8,012 bases of DNA, taken from Bacillota bacterium (GTDB lineage Bacteria; Bacillota; Sulfobacillia; RBS10-35). The stretch covers positions 1-8,012 of the forward strand of contig JASBVX010000054.1 of NCBI GenBank assembly GCA_029960865.1, in the 5' to 3' direction. Shown here in pieces: positions 1 to 6,100 of this stretch (positions within the stretch are counted from its first letter, which is position 1; every line of letters begins with the position of its first letter). The translations under genes and the position numbers were made by a program. Below the pieces are notes generated by a model. It searched no databases. It was not told the DNA's origin and was given only the letters and a program-made list of their open reading frames with translations.

Positions 1-860
1 CCCCCAGCAATACCGACATCCTTTTGGCGTTGGGGCGGGGCGAAGACCTGGTGGGGGTGGACCGCTGGTCCCTGGAGGATCGCTACCTGGGGCCGGAGCT
101 CCGGCACTGCGCCAATCTGGGGGGCGACCTCACTATCGACGTGGAGAAGGTGGCGGCTCTCCAGCCCGATCTGGTCCTGGCCTCCTTGAGCGTGCCGGGG
201 ATGGAAAAGGGGGTGGCCCGCTTGGAGGACCAAGGCCTTCCTTACCTGGTGGTGGAGAGCCACACCCTGGAAGGAGTGCGCCGGGGGATCCGGCAGGTGG
301 CGCAAGCCCTTTCGTTGGAGGCCAAGGGAGAAGAGGTGGTGGCCCAACTGGATGGGGACCTGGCCCGGGCGCGGGAGATGGCCATGGCGAGGCGAAGGGA
401 GCTGATGGAGGAAGGGCGTTCCCTTCCCCAAAAGGCGGCCTGGGAGTGGTGGCCCCGGCCCATCATTGTGGCGGGGCGGCCCAGCTGGATCCACGAGATG
501 CTGGAGCTTCTCGGTCTGGAGCCGGTCTTTTCCGACCTGGATAAGGAAAGCAGCCCTGTGGAAGAGGAGGAGGTGGTAAGGCGCCGGCCCGACACCTATT
601 TTGTGTGCTGGTGCGGCAGCGGGGAGCGGCGCATGAAGGTGAAGGCCATCGCCCAGCGGCCCGGTTGGGAAGGGTTGCCCCTGGTCCGGGAGAGGCGGGT
701 TTTTCTCCTGCCGGAGCGTTACTATGGGCGGCCGGGGCCTCTTTTGGGAAAAGGCATGCGCTACCTGGCTGAGTTTCTCTACGGTGAGGATCGGCAGGGG
801 TACGAAGCATGGGCCCGCGACGAGGCCCGGCTGGAGGCCGATGCCTTTTCCTATGTCTAG
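1..860 (+). CDS. ABC transporter substrate-binding protein, BtuF/FecB type (probably cobalamin-binding), 5' partial
   Basis: This is the substrate-capturing component of a class III (helical-backbone) ABC importer, most like the cobalamin-binding BtuF-type proteins. The reading frame stays open to the left edge (codons from position 3). The residues just before the in-frame TTG at 24 read PSNTDIL, matching the PSNTE-type motif that normally lies near the start of the first lobe. The true start is therefore outside the window and TTG 24 is internal. Visible parts, numbered from TTG 24: first lobe to about residue 85 (GVD at 11-13, LQPDLVLAS at 46-54), a long charged helix at about 88-130, and a second lobe with WEWWP at 140-144 and RRRPDTYFV at 186-194. 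The protein ends with TAG at 858-860. Whether it has a lipoprotein signal or is cytoplasmic cannot be seen. No permease or ATPase gene follows. The family is clear; the ligand is inferred. Confidence 0.85.
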   Translation, partial: PSNTDILLALGRGEDLVGVDRWSLEDRYLGPELRHCANLGGDLTIDVEKVAALQPDLVLASLSVPGMEKGVARLEDQGLPYLVVESHTLEGVRRGIRQVAQALSLEAKGEEVVAQLDGDLARAREMAMARRRELMEEGRSLPQKAAWEWWPRPIIVAGRPSWIHEMLELLGLEPVFSDLDKESSPVEEEEVVRRRPDTYFVCWCGSGERRMKVKAIAQRPGWEGLPLVRERRVFLLPERYYGRPGPLLGKGMRYLAEFLYGEDRQGYEAWARDEARLEADAFSYV

Positions 861-890
861 CGGGGGAGAGAGAAGACGGATAGGGTAGAT

Positions 891-899
891 AGGGAGGTG
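891..899 (+). promoter_or_regulatory. Ribosome binding site of the E1 alpha gene
   Basis: The sequence AGGGAGGTG lies 5 nt before the ATG at 905 and is strongly complementary to the 16S 3' end. It supports ATG 905 over the in-frame ATG six codons later. The purine-rich 44-nt gap (861-904) shows no hairpin terminator and no convincing -35/-10 pair, so readthrough from the upstream gene is possible. Confidence 0.75.
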
Positions 900-904
900 G
901 GCCC

Positions 905-1903
905 ATGGCGGATGACCGCCGGATGGGATTGACCAAAGAAGATCTCAAGGAAATGTATCGCCTCATGCTATTGGCCCGCAGGCTGGATGAACGCCAGTGG
1001 CAGCTGAACCGGATGGGCCAGGCGCCTTTTGCCATCGGGTGCCGGGGTCACGAGGGAGCGCAGATAGGGATCAGCTGGGCCCTGAAGCCGGGCCGTGACA
1101 TCGTTCTCCCCTATTACCGGGACCTGGGGGTGGTCCTCCGCATGGGGATGACGCCTAAAGAGGTGATGCTGGACTTTTTCGCCAAGGCGGAGGGGCCCAG
1201 CAGCGGAGGGCGCCAGATGCCTTCCCATTACAGCCATCCCCAGAAAGGGATCGTGACCCAGTCCTCCACCGTGGCCACCCAGACCCTCCATGCGGCGGGG
1301 ATGGCCTATGCGGCCCAGCAGCTGAAGGAAGACCGGGTTTTTTACACCTCCATCGGGGAGGGGAGCGCCAGCCAGGGGGAGTTTCACGAAGCCCTCAACT
1401 GGGCGGGGGTCTACAAGCTGCCGGTGCTCTTCGTGGTGCAAAACAACCAGTACGCCATTTCCGTGCCCGCTAGCAAGCAGATGGCGGTGGACCGGGTGTC
1501 CGTCAGGGCAGCAGGCTTCGGCCTGGCGGGGGTGACGGTGGATGGCCTCAAGATCCTGGACGTCTATGAAGCCGCCAAGGAAGCCGTGGAAAGGGCCCGC
1601 CGCGGGGAGGGGGCGACCCTGTTGGAGGTGATGGTGCCCCGGTTGACGGGCCATTCCACCGATGATGATCCCAGAACCTATATGACCCAGGAAGAGATGG
1701 AGGCCTTGAAGCACCGGGATCCCGTGGGCCATTTCGCCTCCTTCTTGAAGGAGCAAGGGGTCGTGGGAGACGACGAGCTGGCGGCCATCGACCAAGAGGT
1801 GCGCAAAGAAGTGGACCAGGCGACCGATGAGGCGCAAAAGGCGGCCGATCCCCGGCCGGAGGATCTCTATACCCGCCTTTACGCCACGCCCATCGAGCTC
1901 TAA
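905..1903 (+). CDS. bkdAA: Branched-chain 2-oxoacid dehydrogenase E1 component, alpha subunit
   Basis: This is the thiamine-diphosphate-dependent E1 alpha subunit (332 aa, normal length). With E1 beta it decarboxylates branched-chain 2-oxoacids and passes the acyl group to lipoyl-E2 in the cytoplasm. The ThDP/Mg motif opens at G151-E152-G153 and closes at N180-N181 (VQNNQYAISVP), using the GEG form I recall from Bacillus BkdAA. YYRDLG at 70-75 and HEGAQ at 49-53 are typical E1 alpha landmarks. The loop at 250-255 (His-Ser-Thr-Asp-Asp-Asp) matches the regulatory/active-site loop of branched-chain E1 rather than the pyruvate form. The gene starts an operon-like run: E1 beta follows after 13 nt. 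A pyruvate or acetoin dehydrogenase role is the main alternative, and substrate is inferred from motif resemblance only. Confidence 0.93.
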   Translation: MADDRRMGLTKEDLKEMYRLMLLARRLDERQWQLNRMGQAPFAIGCRGHEGAQIGISWALKPGRDIVLPYYRDLGVVLRMGMTPKEVMLDFFAKAEGPSSGGRQMPSHYSHPQKGIVTQSSTVATQTLHAAGMAYAAQQLKEDRVFYTSIGEGSASQGEFHEALNWAGVYKLPVLFVVQNNQYAISVPASKQMAVDRVSVRAAGFGLAGVTVDGLKILDVYEAAKEAVERARRGEGATLLEVMVPRLTGHSTDDDPRTYMTQEEMEALKHRDPVGHFASFLKEQGVVGDDELAAIDQEVRKEVDQATDEAQKAADPRPEDLYTRLYATPIEL

Positions 1904-1916
1904 GGGGGAACGGCCA

Positions 1917-2906
1917 ATGGCGGAAAAGTTCTATGTGGATGCGGTACGGGAGGCCATGGCGGAAGAGATGGCCCGCGATGAGCGGGTGGTGCTCCTGGGG
2001 GAGGATGTGGGCAAAAGGGGCGGTGTCTTCCGGGCCAGCGTGGACCTCTTGGATCAATTCGGGGAGCGACGGGTCATCGATACGCCTCTGGCTGAGGCCA
2101 GCATCGCCGGGGTGGCGATCGGGATGGCCCTCCACGGGCTCAGGCCCATCGCCGAAATGCAGTTCGCCGATTTTTCCTTCCCTGGGTTCAACCAGGTGCA
2201 GAGCGAGGCGGGCCGCATCCATTACCGCTCCAACGGAGGTTGGAAGGTGCCCATGGTGTTGCGGATGCCCTACGGCGGGGGACCGGGGGTCCATGGGGCC
2301 CTTTACCACAGCCAGAGCGTGGAGGCGTTTTATGCCCACATCCCCGGTCTCAAGGTGGTGGCCCCGGCTTTTCCCTACGATGTGAAAGGCCTTTTGAAGG
2401 CGGCCATCCGGGATGACGACCCGGTGGTGTTCCTGGAACACAAGAAGTGCTACCGGGCCATCAAACAGGAGATCCCCGACGGGGATTACCTGGTCCCCAT
2501 CGGGCCGGCGGAAGTGCGGCGGGAAGGGCGCCATATCACCCTTTACGCGTACGGGAACATGCTCCACGAGTCGCTGAAGGCGGCCGAAGAGCTCAGCCGG
2601 CAGGGGATCGAGGCGACGGTGGTGGATGTGCGGACCCTCAAGCCCTTGGACAAGAAAACCATCGTGGAAGCGGCCAAGGCCACGGGGCGGGTCCTCGTCG
2701 TCTACGAAGACAACCTCACCTATGGAGCCGGGGCCGAGATCGCCGCCATCATCGCCGATGAGGCCTTCATGCACCTGGATGCGCCGGTCAGGCGCCTGGC
2801 GGGACCCGACGTGCCGGGGATCGGGTATGCCAGCGTCCTGGAAAAGGAGTTCACCCCGGATGCCGCCAAGATTGCGGCGGCGGCTCGGGAGCTGGCGGAA
2901 TTCTGA
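1917..2906 (+). CDS. bkdAB: Branched-chain 2-oxoacid dehydrogenase E1 component, beta subunit
   Basis: This is the E1 beta subunit (329 aa), the transketolase-like partner of the preceding E1 alpha. The frame is open further upstream inside the E1 alpha gene, but ATG 1917 is preceded by a GGGGGAA ribosome site at 1904-1910 and gives the family's usual N-terminus (residues 1-10 lead directly into the first helix). Key features: LLGEDVG at 26-32; DTPLAEA at 55-61 with E60 as the expected ThDP-activating glutamate; the branched-chain-type ALYHSQSVEA at 128-137 with His131; EDN at 264-266; and the C-terminal RLAGPDVP at 293-300 followed by an AARELAEF ending. These segments closely follow BkdAB as I remember it. 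E2 starts 15 nt downstream, so the three subunits are almost certainly cotranscribed. Confidence 0.94.
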   Translation: MAEKFYVDAVREAMAEEMARDERVVLLGEDVGKRGGVFRASVDLLDQFGERRVIDTPLAEASIAGVAIGMALHGLRPIAEMQFADFSFPGFNQVQSEAGRIHYRSNGGWKVPMVLRMPYGGGPGVHGALYHSQSVEAFYAHIPGLKVVAPAFPYDVKGLLKAAIRDDDPVVFLEHKKCYRAIKQEIPDGDYLVPIGPAEVRREGRHITLYAYGNMLHESLKAAEELSRQGIEATVVDVRTLKPLDKKTIVEAAKATGRVLVVYEDNLTYGAGAEIAAIIADEAFMHLDAPVRRLAGPDVPGIGYASVLEKEFTPDAAKIAAAARELAEF

Positions 2907-2921
2907 AAAGGGGGCGATCCC

Positions 2922-4160
2922 ATGGATTATACGGTGAAGATGCCCCAGCTGGGGGAGACGGTGACGGAAGGGACGGTGGTCACCTGGCTGAAGAAGCCCG
3001 GGGAGCGGGTGGAAAAGTATGACCCCCTTCTGGAAGTGGTCACCGCCAAGGTCACGGCGGAGGTGCCCTCCCCTGAGACGGGCCAGGTGAAAGAGGTTCT
3101 GGTCCAGGAAGGGGAGACGGTGCCGGTGGGGGCGCCCCTGTGCATCCTGGAGGTGGAAGGGGCGGCAGCGGAGGAAGCGGAGGCCCCGGGGGCGCCGCCC
3201 AAGGAAGCGGCGGCACTGGCAGCCACCCCGCCCGCCAGGGAAGAAGACGACCGCCGGTACACCCCGGCGGTGCGGCGCTTGGCCAAGGAGCATGGGGTGG
3301 ATCTTTCCAAGGTGAAAGGGACGGGAGCGGGGGGCCGGGTGACTGTGACCGATGTGGAAGCTTACCTGGCCCAGGAGAAGGCGGCTCCTGGTCCTGCTCC
3401 CGTTCCTCCTCCCGCACCGGCCCCTGCCCCTGCTCCCGCCCCGGCGGCGCCGGCACCCCAGCCTCCTGCTCCCCTGCCGGGGGATCGCCGGGTACCCCTG
3501 ACTCCCATCCGCAAGACCATCGCCCAGAACATGGCGGAGAGCGCCCGCACCATCCCCCATGCCTGGACCATGGTGGAGGCTGACGTGACGGCCATCGAGG
3601 CCTACATCAAGCGGGAAGGGGAGTCTTTCCGCAGCCGTCACGGCGTGCCCCTCACCTTCCTCCCCTTCGCCATCCAGGCGGCGGTGGAGGGCCTCCAAGC
3701 GGTGCCGGAGCTCAACGCCAGTTGGGGCGGGGATCATATCCTTCTGCGGGGTCGCACCCATATCGGCATTGCGGTGGCGGCCGCTGAAGGGCTGGTGGTG
3801 CCCGTCATCCACGATGCGGACCAGCTGAACCTGGCGGGGCTGGCAAGAAAGGTGTACGACCTGGCCCAGAGGGCCCGGCAGGGCCAGCTGAGGCTGGAAG
3901 ACGTGGAAGGTGGAACCTTCACCGTGGATAACACCGGTGCCCTGGGGACCCAGCTCTCCATGCCCATCATTCCTCCTGGACAGGCGGGGATTCTGACGAC
4001 GGAGCGGGCCCAGCGCAAGCCGGTGGTGGTGGGGGAAGGGATCGCCATCCGCACCGTCATGGCCCTTTGCCTCTCCTTCGATCATCGGGTGGTGGATGGG
4101 GCCGAGGCGGCCCGGTTCCTCCAGGAAGTGAAACGGCGCCTGGAGGGATTCCAGGGATGA
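2922..4160 (+). CDS. bkdB: Dihydrolipoyl acyltransferase E2 of the branched-chain 2-oxoacid dehydrogenase complex
   Basis: This is the core E2 subunit (412 aa), which carries the acyl group on lipoate and transfers it to CoA. Domains in order: a single lipoyl domain at 1-79 with the acceptor lysine K43; an Ala/Glu/Pro linker at about 80-110; a peripheral-subunit-binding domain at about 112-150 (RYTPAVRRLA, then GTGAGGRV); a Pro-Ala linker at 152-186; and a CoA-acyltransferase domain at 187-412 ending in the catalytic DHRVVDG (H388, D392). HAWTM in the catalytic domain resembles branched-chain E2. One oddity is that the lipoyl motif reads Thr-Ala-Lys-Val where Thr-Asp-Lys-Val is usual. ATG 2922 follows an AAAAGGGGG ribosome site. 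The stop overlaps the moaB start (ATGA). E3, which must dock on the binding domain, is not in the window. Confidence 0.94.
   Translation: MDYTVKMPQLGETVTEGTVVTWLKKPGERVEKYDPLLEVVTAKVTAEVPSPETGQVKEVLVQEGETVPVGAPLCILEVEGAAAEEAEAPGAPPKEAAALAATPPAREEDDRRYTPAVRRLAKEHGVDLSKVKGTGAGGRVTVTDVEAYLAQEKAAPGPAPVPPPAPAPAPAPAPAAPAPQPPAPLPGDRRVPLTPIRKTIAQNMAESARTIPHAWTMVEADVTAIEAYIKREGESFRSRHGVPLTFLPFAIQAAVEGLQAVPELNASWGGDHILLRGRTHIGIAVAAAEGLVVPVIHDADQLNLAGLARKVYDLAQRARQGQLRLEDVEGGTFTVDNTGALGTQLSMPIIPPGQAGILTTERAQRKPVVVGEGIAIRTVMALCLSFDHRVVDGAEAARFLQEVKRRLEGFQG
3372..3479 (+). repeat. Proline-alanine low-complexity linker in E2, C-run rich
   Basis: Codons 151-186 of the E2 gene alternate Pro and Ala and form the flexible arm between the subunit-binding and catalytic domains, as expected in this family. 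At 3421-3442 the + strand carries four C-runs of three or four bases separated by 2, 4 and 1 nt. The complementary strand therefore matches the G3+N1-7 quadruplex pattern. The DNA pattern may only reflect proline codons in a GC-rich genome. Confidence 0.7.
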
Positions 4161-4684
4161 GGGAGGAGGGCCAGGCCCCCGCGGAGCATCGCGCCAAGGG
4201 GAAGGAGGCCTGGCCCTCCCTGGTGACGGCTTTTTGCACCGTCTCCGACACCCGGCGGGGCCAAGAGGATCGTTCCGCTGAGGTGTTCATGGAGAAAATG
4301 GCGGGGGCAGGCCACGAGGTGCGCCATCGGGCCCAGGTCCCCGACGAAAAAGAAGCCATCCGCCGGGTCGTGGCGGGGTGGCTGGCCGATCCGCATCTGG
4401 ACGCCATCGTCACCAGCGGAGGAACCGGCCTATCGGGCAGGGACGTGACGGTGGCCGCCCTGCGCCCCTTGCTGGACAAAGAAATCCCCGGATTCGGAGA
4501 GCTGTTTCGTTGGCTCAGCTTCCAGGAGATCGGTCCGGCCGCCATGCTGTCGGGGGCTCTGGCAGGGGCGGCGGCAGGAAAGCTCCTGGTCATCCTTCCC
4601 GGTTCTCCCAAGGCAGTAGCCCTGGCGCTGGATAAGCTTCTTTTGCCCGAGCTTTCCCATCTTCTCTGGGAAATTCGACGGTAA
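4157..4684 (+). CDS. moaB: MoaB/MogA-family molybdopterin-binding protein
   Basis: This is a molybdenum-cofactor biosynthesis protein (175 aa) of the MoaB/MogA fold, which binds molybdopterin and in this family adenylylates it before metal insertion. Motifs: TVSDTRRG at 28-35, the molybdopterin-binding TSGGTGLSGRDVT at 86-98, the ELFRWLSFQEIG segment at 115-126, and LPGSPKAV at 147-154. All match MoaB. The frame is open upstream inside the E2 gene, but ATG 4157, overlapping the E2 stop as ATGA, leaves only nine residues before the EH pair (10-11) near which MoaB proteins begin, so I chose it. A GGAGG sits at 4142-4146 within the E2 end. The 4-nt overlap suggests translational coupling to E2. 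No other molybdenum-cofactor gene is visible, so its cellular role here is inferred from family alone. Confidence 0.92.
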   Translation: MREEGQAPAEHRAKGKEAWPSLVTAFCTVSDTRRGQEDRSAEVFMEKMAGAGHEVRHRAQVPDEKEAIRRVVAGWLADPHLDAIVTSGGTGLSGRDVTVAALRPLLDKEIPGFGELFRWLSFQEIGPAAMLSGALAGAAAGKLLVILPGSPKAVALALDKLLLPELSHLLWEIRR

Positions 4685-4716
4685 CGGGGCATAGGGATGC
4701 AGGGGAGGGAAACTGC

Positions 4717-5085
4717 ATGATCTGTCCCCACTGCGGAGCGGGGATCCTGGCGGGAACCGAGACCTGTCCCGCCTGCGGCCAGGAGACGGCGGTGCCGGTC
4801 CTGTCCCTTTCCCGGCGGCCCTGGGTGCGCCTGGGAGCGGGTCTGGGGGGCACCCTTCTCCTCCTGCCCCTTCTGGGGGCTGCCTGGATCGAATGGACCA
4901 CGGCCCTGCGCTTGGAACCTTTGCCCCTGGCGGTGGCGGTCCTTTTGGCGGGGGCGGGGATGGAGCTTTTACTGAGAAGCCTGGGGAGGCGCCCCGAAGG
5001 GGAAGCTTTGCAGGGCTGGGCCCGGATAGGAAAGAGGAATTCTCCCCAACCGAAAAGAAAGGACTGGCAGCAGGCGCCCCATTAG
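4717..5085 (+). CDS. Small zinc-ribbon protein with two predicted membrane segments
   Basis: This 122-residue protein has no function I can name. The N-terminus is a zinc-ribbon knuckle with two CxxC pairs (C3/C6 and C17/C20; CPHC and CPAC), the usual layout of prokaryotic zinc-ribbon proteins. Two hydrophobic stretches follow, about 39-59 and 66-88, separated by a short turn. Arg residues precede the first (33, 34, 38) and follow the second (87, 91, 92), so by the positive-inside rule both ends should face the cytoplasm. The tail, about 93-122, is polar and basic. ATG 4717 has the ribosome site GGGGAGGGA at 4702-4710. It lies 32 nt after moaB and 13 nt before the next gene, apparently in the same transcript. 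Such proteins are often tethers or sensors, but nothing here shows a partner. Confidence 0.75.
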   Translation: MICPHCGAGILAGTETCPACGQETAVPVLSLSRRPWVRLGAGLGGTLLLLPLLGAAWIEWTTALRLEPLPLAVAVLLAGAGMELLLRSLGRRPEGEALQGWARIGKRNSPQPKRKDWQQAPH

Positions 5086-5091
5086 GAGGGG
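5084..5091 (+). promoter_or_regulatory. Ribosome binding site supporting a TTG start
   Basis: AGGAGGGG overlaps the TAG stop of the zinc-ribbon gene and lies 7-9 nt before the TTG at 5099. It is the best ribosome site in the region. The next in-frame alternative, GTG at 5108, is too far away, so TTG is the likely start. The overlap may allow terminating ribosomes to reinitiate. Confidence 0.75.
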
Positions 5092-5098
5092 TTACCCT

Positions 5099-6100
5099 TT
5101 GGCGAAAGTGGAACTGCCCTCACAGGCCGATATTTCCGTGAAGGATCTTTTGCTGGTTCTGGAGGCCCATGGCTTTCACCCCGATCTCCGGCGCTACCGG
5201 TTCCTTCCCTACGGCCGGCGAAACATCAACATCTTCATGGAGGCGGCGACAGGGGAGAAGTTTTCCCTGCGGGTTTTCGGCAGCCGGGCTCAAGCCCAGC
5301 GGGACGGGGAAGAGAAGACCCTTGGCTGGCTGGAGGACCATCCTCCCCAGTCCATCCGGATCCCCCGCGTCCAGGGCAAGGGGGAGCTCCCCGATGCCGG
5401 CCTGCCTTACCTCCTCCTTTCCTGGCTGGAGGGAAAGGTTCCCGGCCGGGGTTTCCGCTGGGTTCCGCAGGAGCAGCAGGAACCGTTGGCCTACAGCTGG
5501 GGAAAAACCCTGGCCCATCTCCATGAGGTGCCCCTTCCCCGCCCGGGCTTTGGCCCCTTTTGGGAGGGGGAAGCTGCCCTTTCGGGCAGGCCCTTCGAAG
5601 AAGAGGAATTTGCCCGGCGGGTGGCCAGGGCTCAGGGAGAAGGGTTTTTGGGGGAAGGACAAGCGTTTTTTGCCCGCCGCTTCGTGGAAGCCCACCTGGA
5701 CTATCTCGAGAAGGATGAGGCACCGGTTTTTTGCCATCAGGACCTTCATGGAGAAAATGTCCTCTATGAAGGGGAGGGCCATGAGGTCCATGTGGCGGCT
5801 TTTTTGGACTTTGAGCATGCCCGGGCTCGCTTCCCCGAGCTGGACTGGGTGATGCCCCTTTGGAGCCTTCCCCCCGATGGGACCCTCTGGGAAGAGGGGA
5901 AGTTGGGGGCCTTGCGGGGAGCGTTTGTGGCAGGGTACCGATCGGTGAGGGGGCTCCACCCCCGCTGGAGGGAACGCCTGCTGCTGGCGGAGATGATCAA
6001 GGCGGTCGGTTTCCTGATGGCCAAGGAGGCCTACATCGATTTCTTGCATGAGAACCGGCAGAAGGTGCAGGAACTCTTGAGAAGGTGGGACAGGGCATGA
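5099..6100 (+). CDS. Phosphotransferase of the APH/choline-kinase fold, substrate unknown
   Basis: This is a 333-residue small-molecule kinase of the aminoglycoside phosphotransferase (APH) superfamily. The N-lobe (about 1-108) has a glycine-containing turn near 39-43 followed by a strand with R58 (FSLRVF) where many members carry the ATP-binding lysine. The catalytic loop is H213-Q214-D215-L216-H217-G218-E219-N220 (the HxDxxxxN Brenner motif, D215 catalytic). The metal-binding DFG equivalent is D237-F238-E239. The C-terminal part (260-333) is helical and rich in Arg, Glu and Trp. The start is TTG 5099, chosen from its ribosome site. The stop overlaps the next ATG (ATGA). The family covers kinases for antibiotics, choline, homoserine, methylthioribose and sugars; nothing in the sequence picks one. 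A chromosomal metabolic kinase seems likelier than a resistance gene because it sits inside an operon-like run. Confidence 0.85.
   Translation: MAKVELPSQADISVKDLLLVLEAHGFHPDLRRYRFLPYGRRNINIFMEAATGEKFSLRVFGSRAQAQRDGEEKTLGWLEDHPPQSIRIPRVQGKGELPDAGLPYLLLSWLEGKVPGRGFRWVPQEQQEPLAYSWGKTLAHLHEVPLPRPGFGPFWEGEAALSGRPFEEEEFARRVARAQGEGFLGEGQAFFARRFVEAHLDYLEKDEAPVFCHQDLHGENVLYEGEGHEVHVAAFLDFEHARARFPELDWVMPLWSLPPDGTLWEEGKLGALRGAFVAGYRSVRGLHPRWRERLLLAEMIKAVGFLMAKEAYIDFLHENRQKVQELLRRWDRA

Noticed and set aside
24..26. TTG at 24 as the start of the substrate-binding protein
   Set aside because: The frame continues upstream to the window edge and encodes the conserved PSNT-type motif, so the TTG is an internal Leu codon.
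861..904. Possible promoter with a TAGGGT-like -10 before E1 alpha
   Set aside because: No matching -35 at the right distance; the sequence is just purine-rich leader containing the ribosome site.
968..1837. A 289-codon minus-strand frame opposite E1 alpha
   Set aside because: Antisense shadow of a clear gene with the same composition bias, no motifs and no convincing ribosome site.
1827..1916. Longer N-terminus for E1 beta starting inside the E1 alpha gene
   Set aside because: The extra 30 residues are basic and unlike the family, whereas ATG 1917 has a ribosome site and gives the normal N-terminus.
1548..4085. An 845-codon open frame on the minus strand across E1 beta and E2
   Set aside because: It lies antisense to three well-supported genes. 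It is very rich in His, Arg, Gly and Pro, shows no recognisable domain, and is explained by strong third-position GC bias removing stop codons from the opposite frame.
4067..4156. Longer N-terminus for MoaB starting inside the E2 gene
   Set aside because: It would add 30 Gly/Pro-rich residues outside the family's usual start; the ATGA overlap at 4157 fits better.
4689..4716. Small inverted repeats (GCAT/ATGC and GCAG/CTGC) in the gap before the zinc-ribbon gene
   Set aside because: Stems of only 4 bp with no T-tract; too weak to call a terminator or regulatory hairpin.
4893..5141. An 82-codon plus-strand frame overlapping the zinc-ribbon and kinase genes
   Set aside because: Gly-rich composition, no ribosome site and conflict with two better-supported genes.
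5120..6049. A 309-codon minus-strand frame opposite the APH-fold kinase
   Set aside because: Antisense shadow; the plus strand carries the HxDxxxxN and DFE motifs and the minus frame has none.
5099..6100. Aminoglycoside-resistance gene
   Set aside because: Only the fold-level motifs are present; the operon setting and lack of any mobile element argue for a metabolic kinase.
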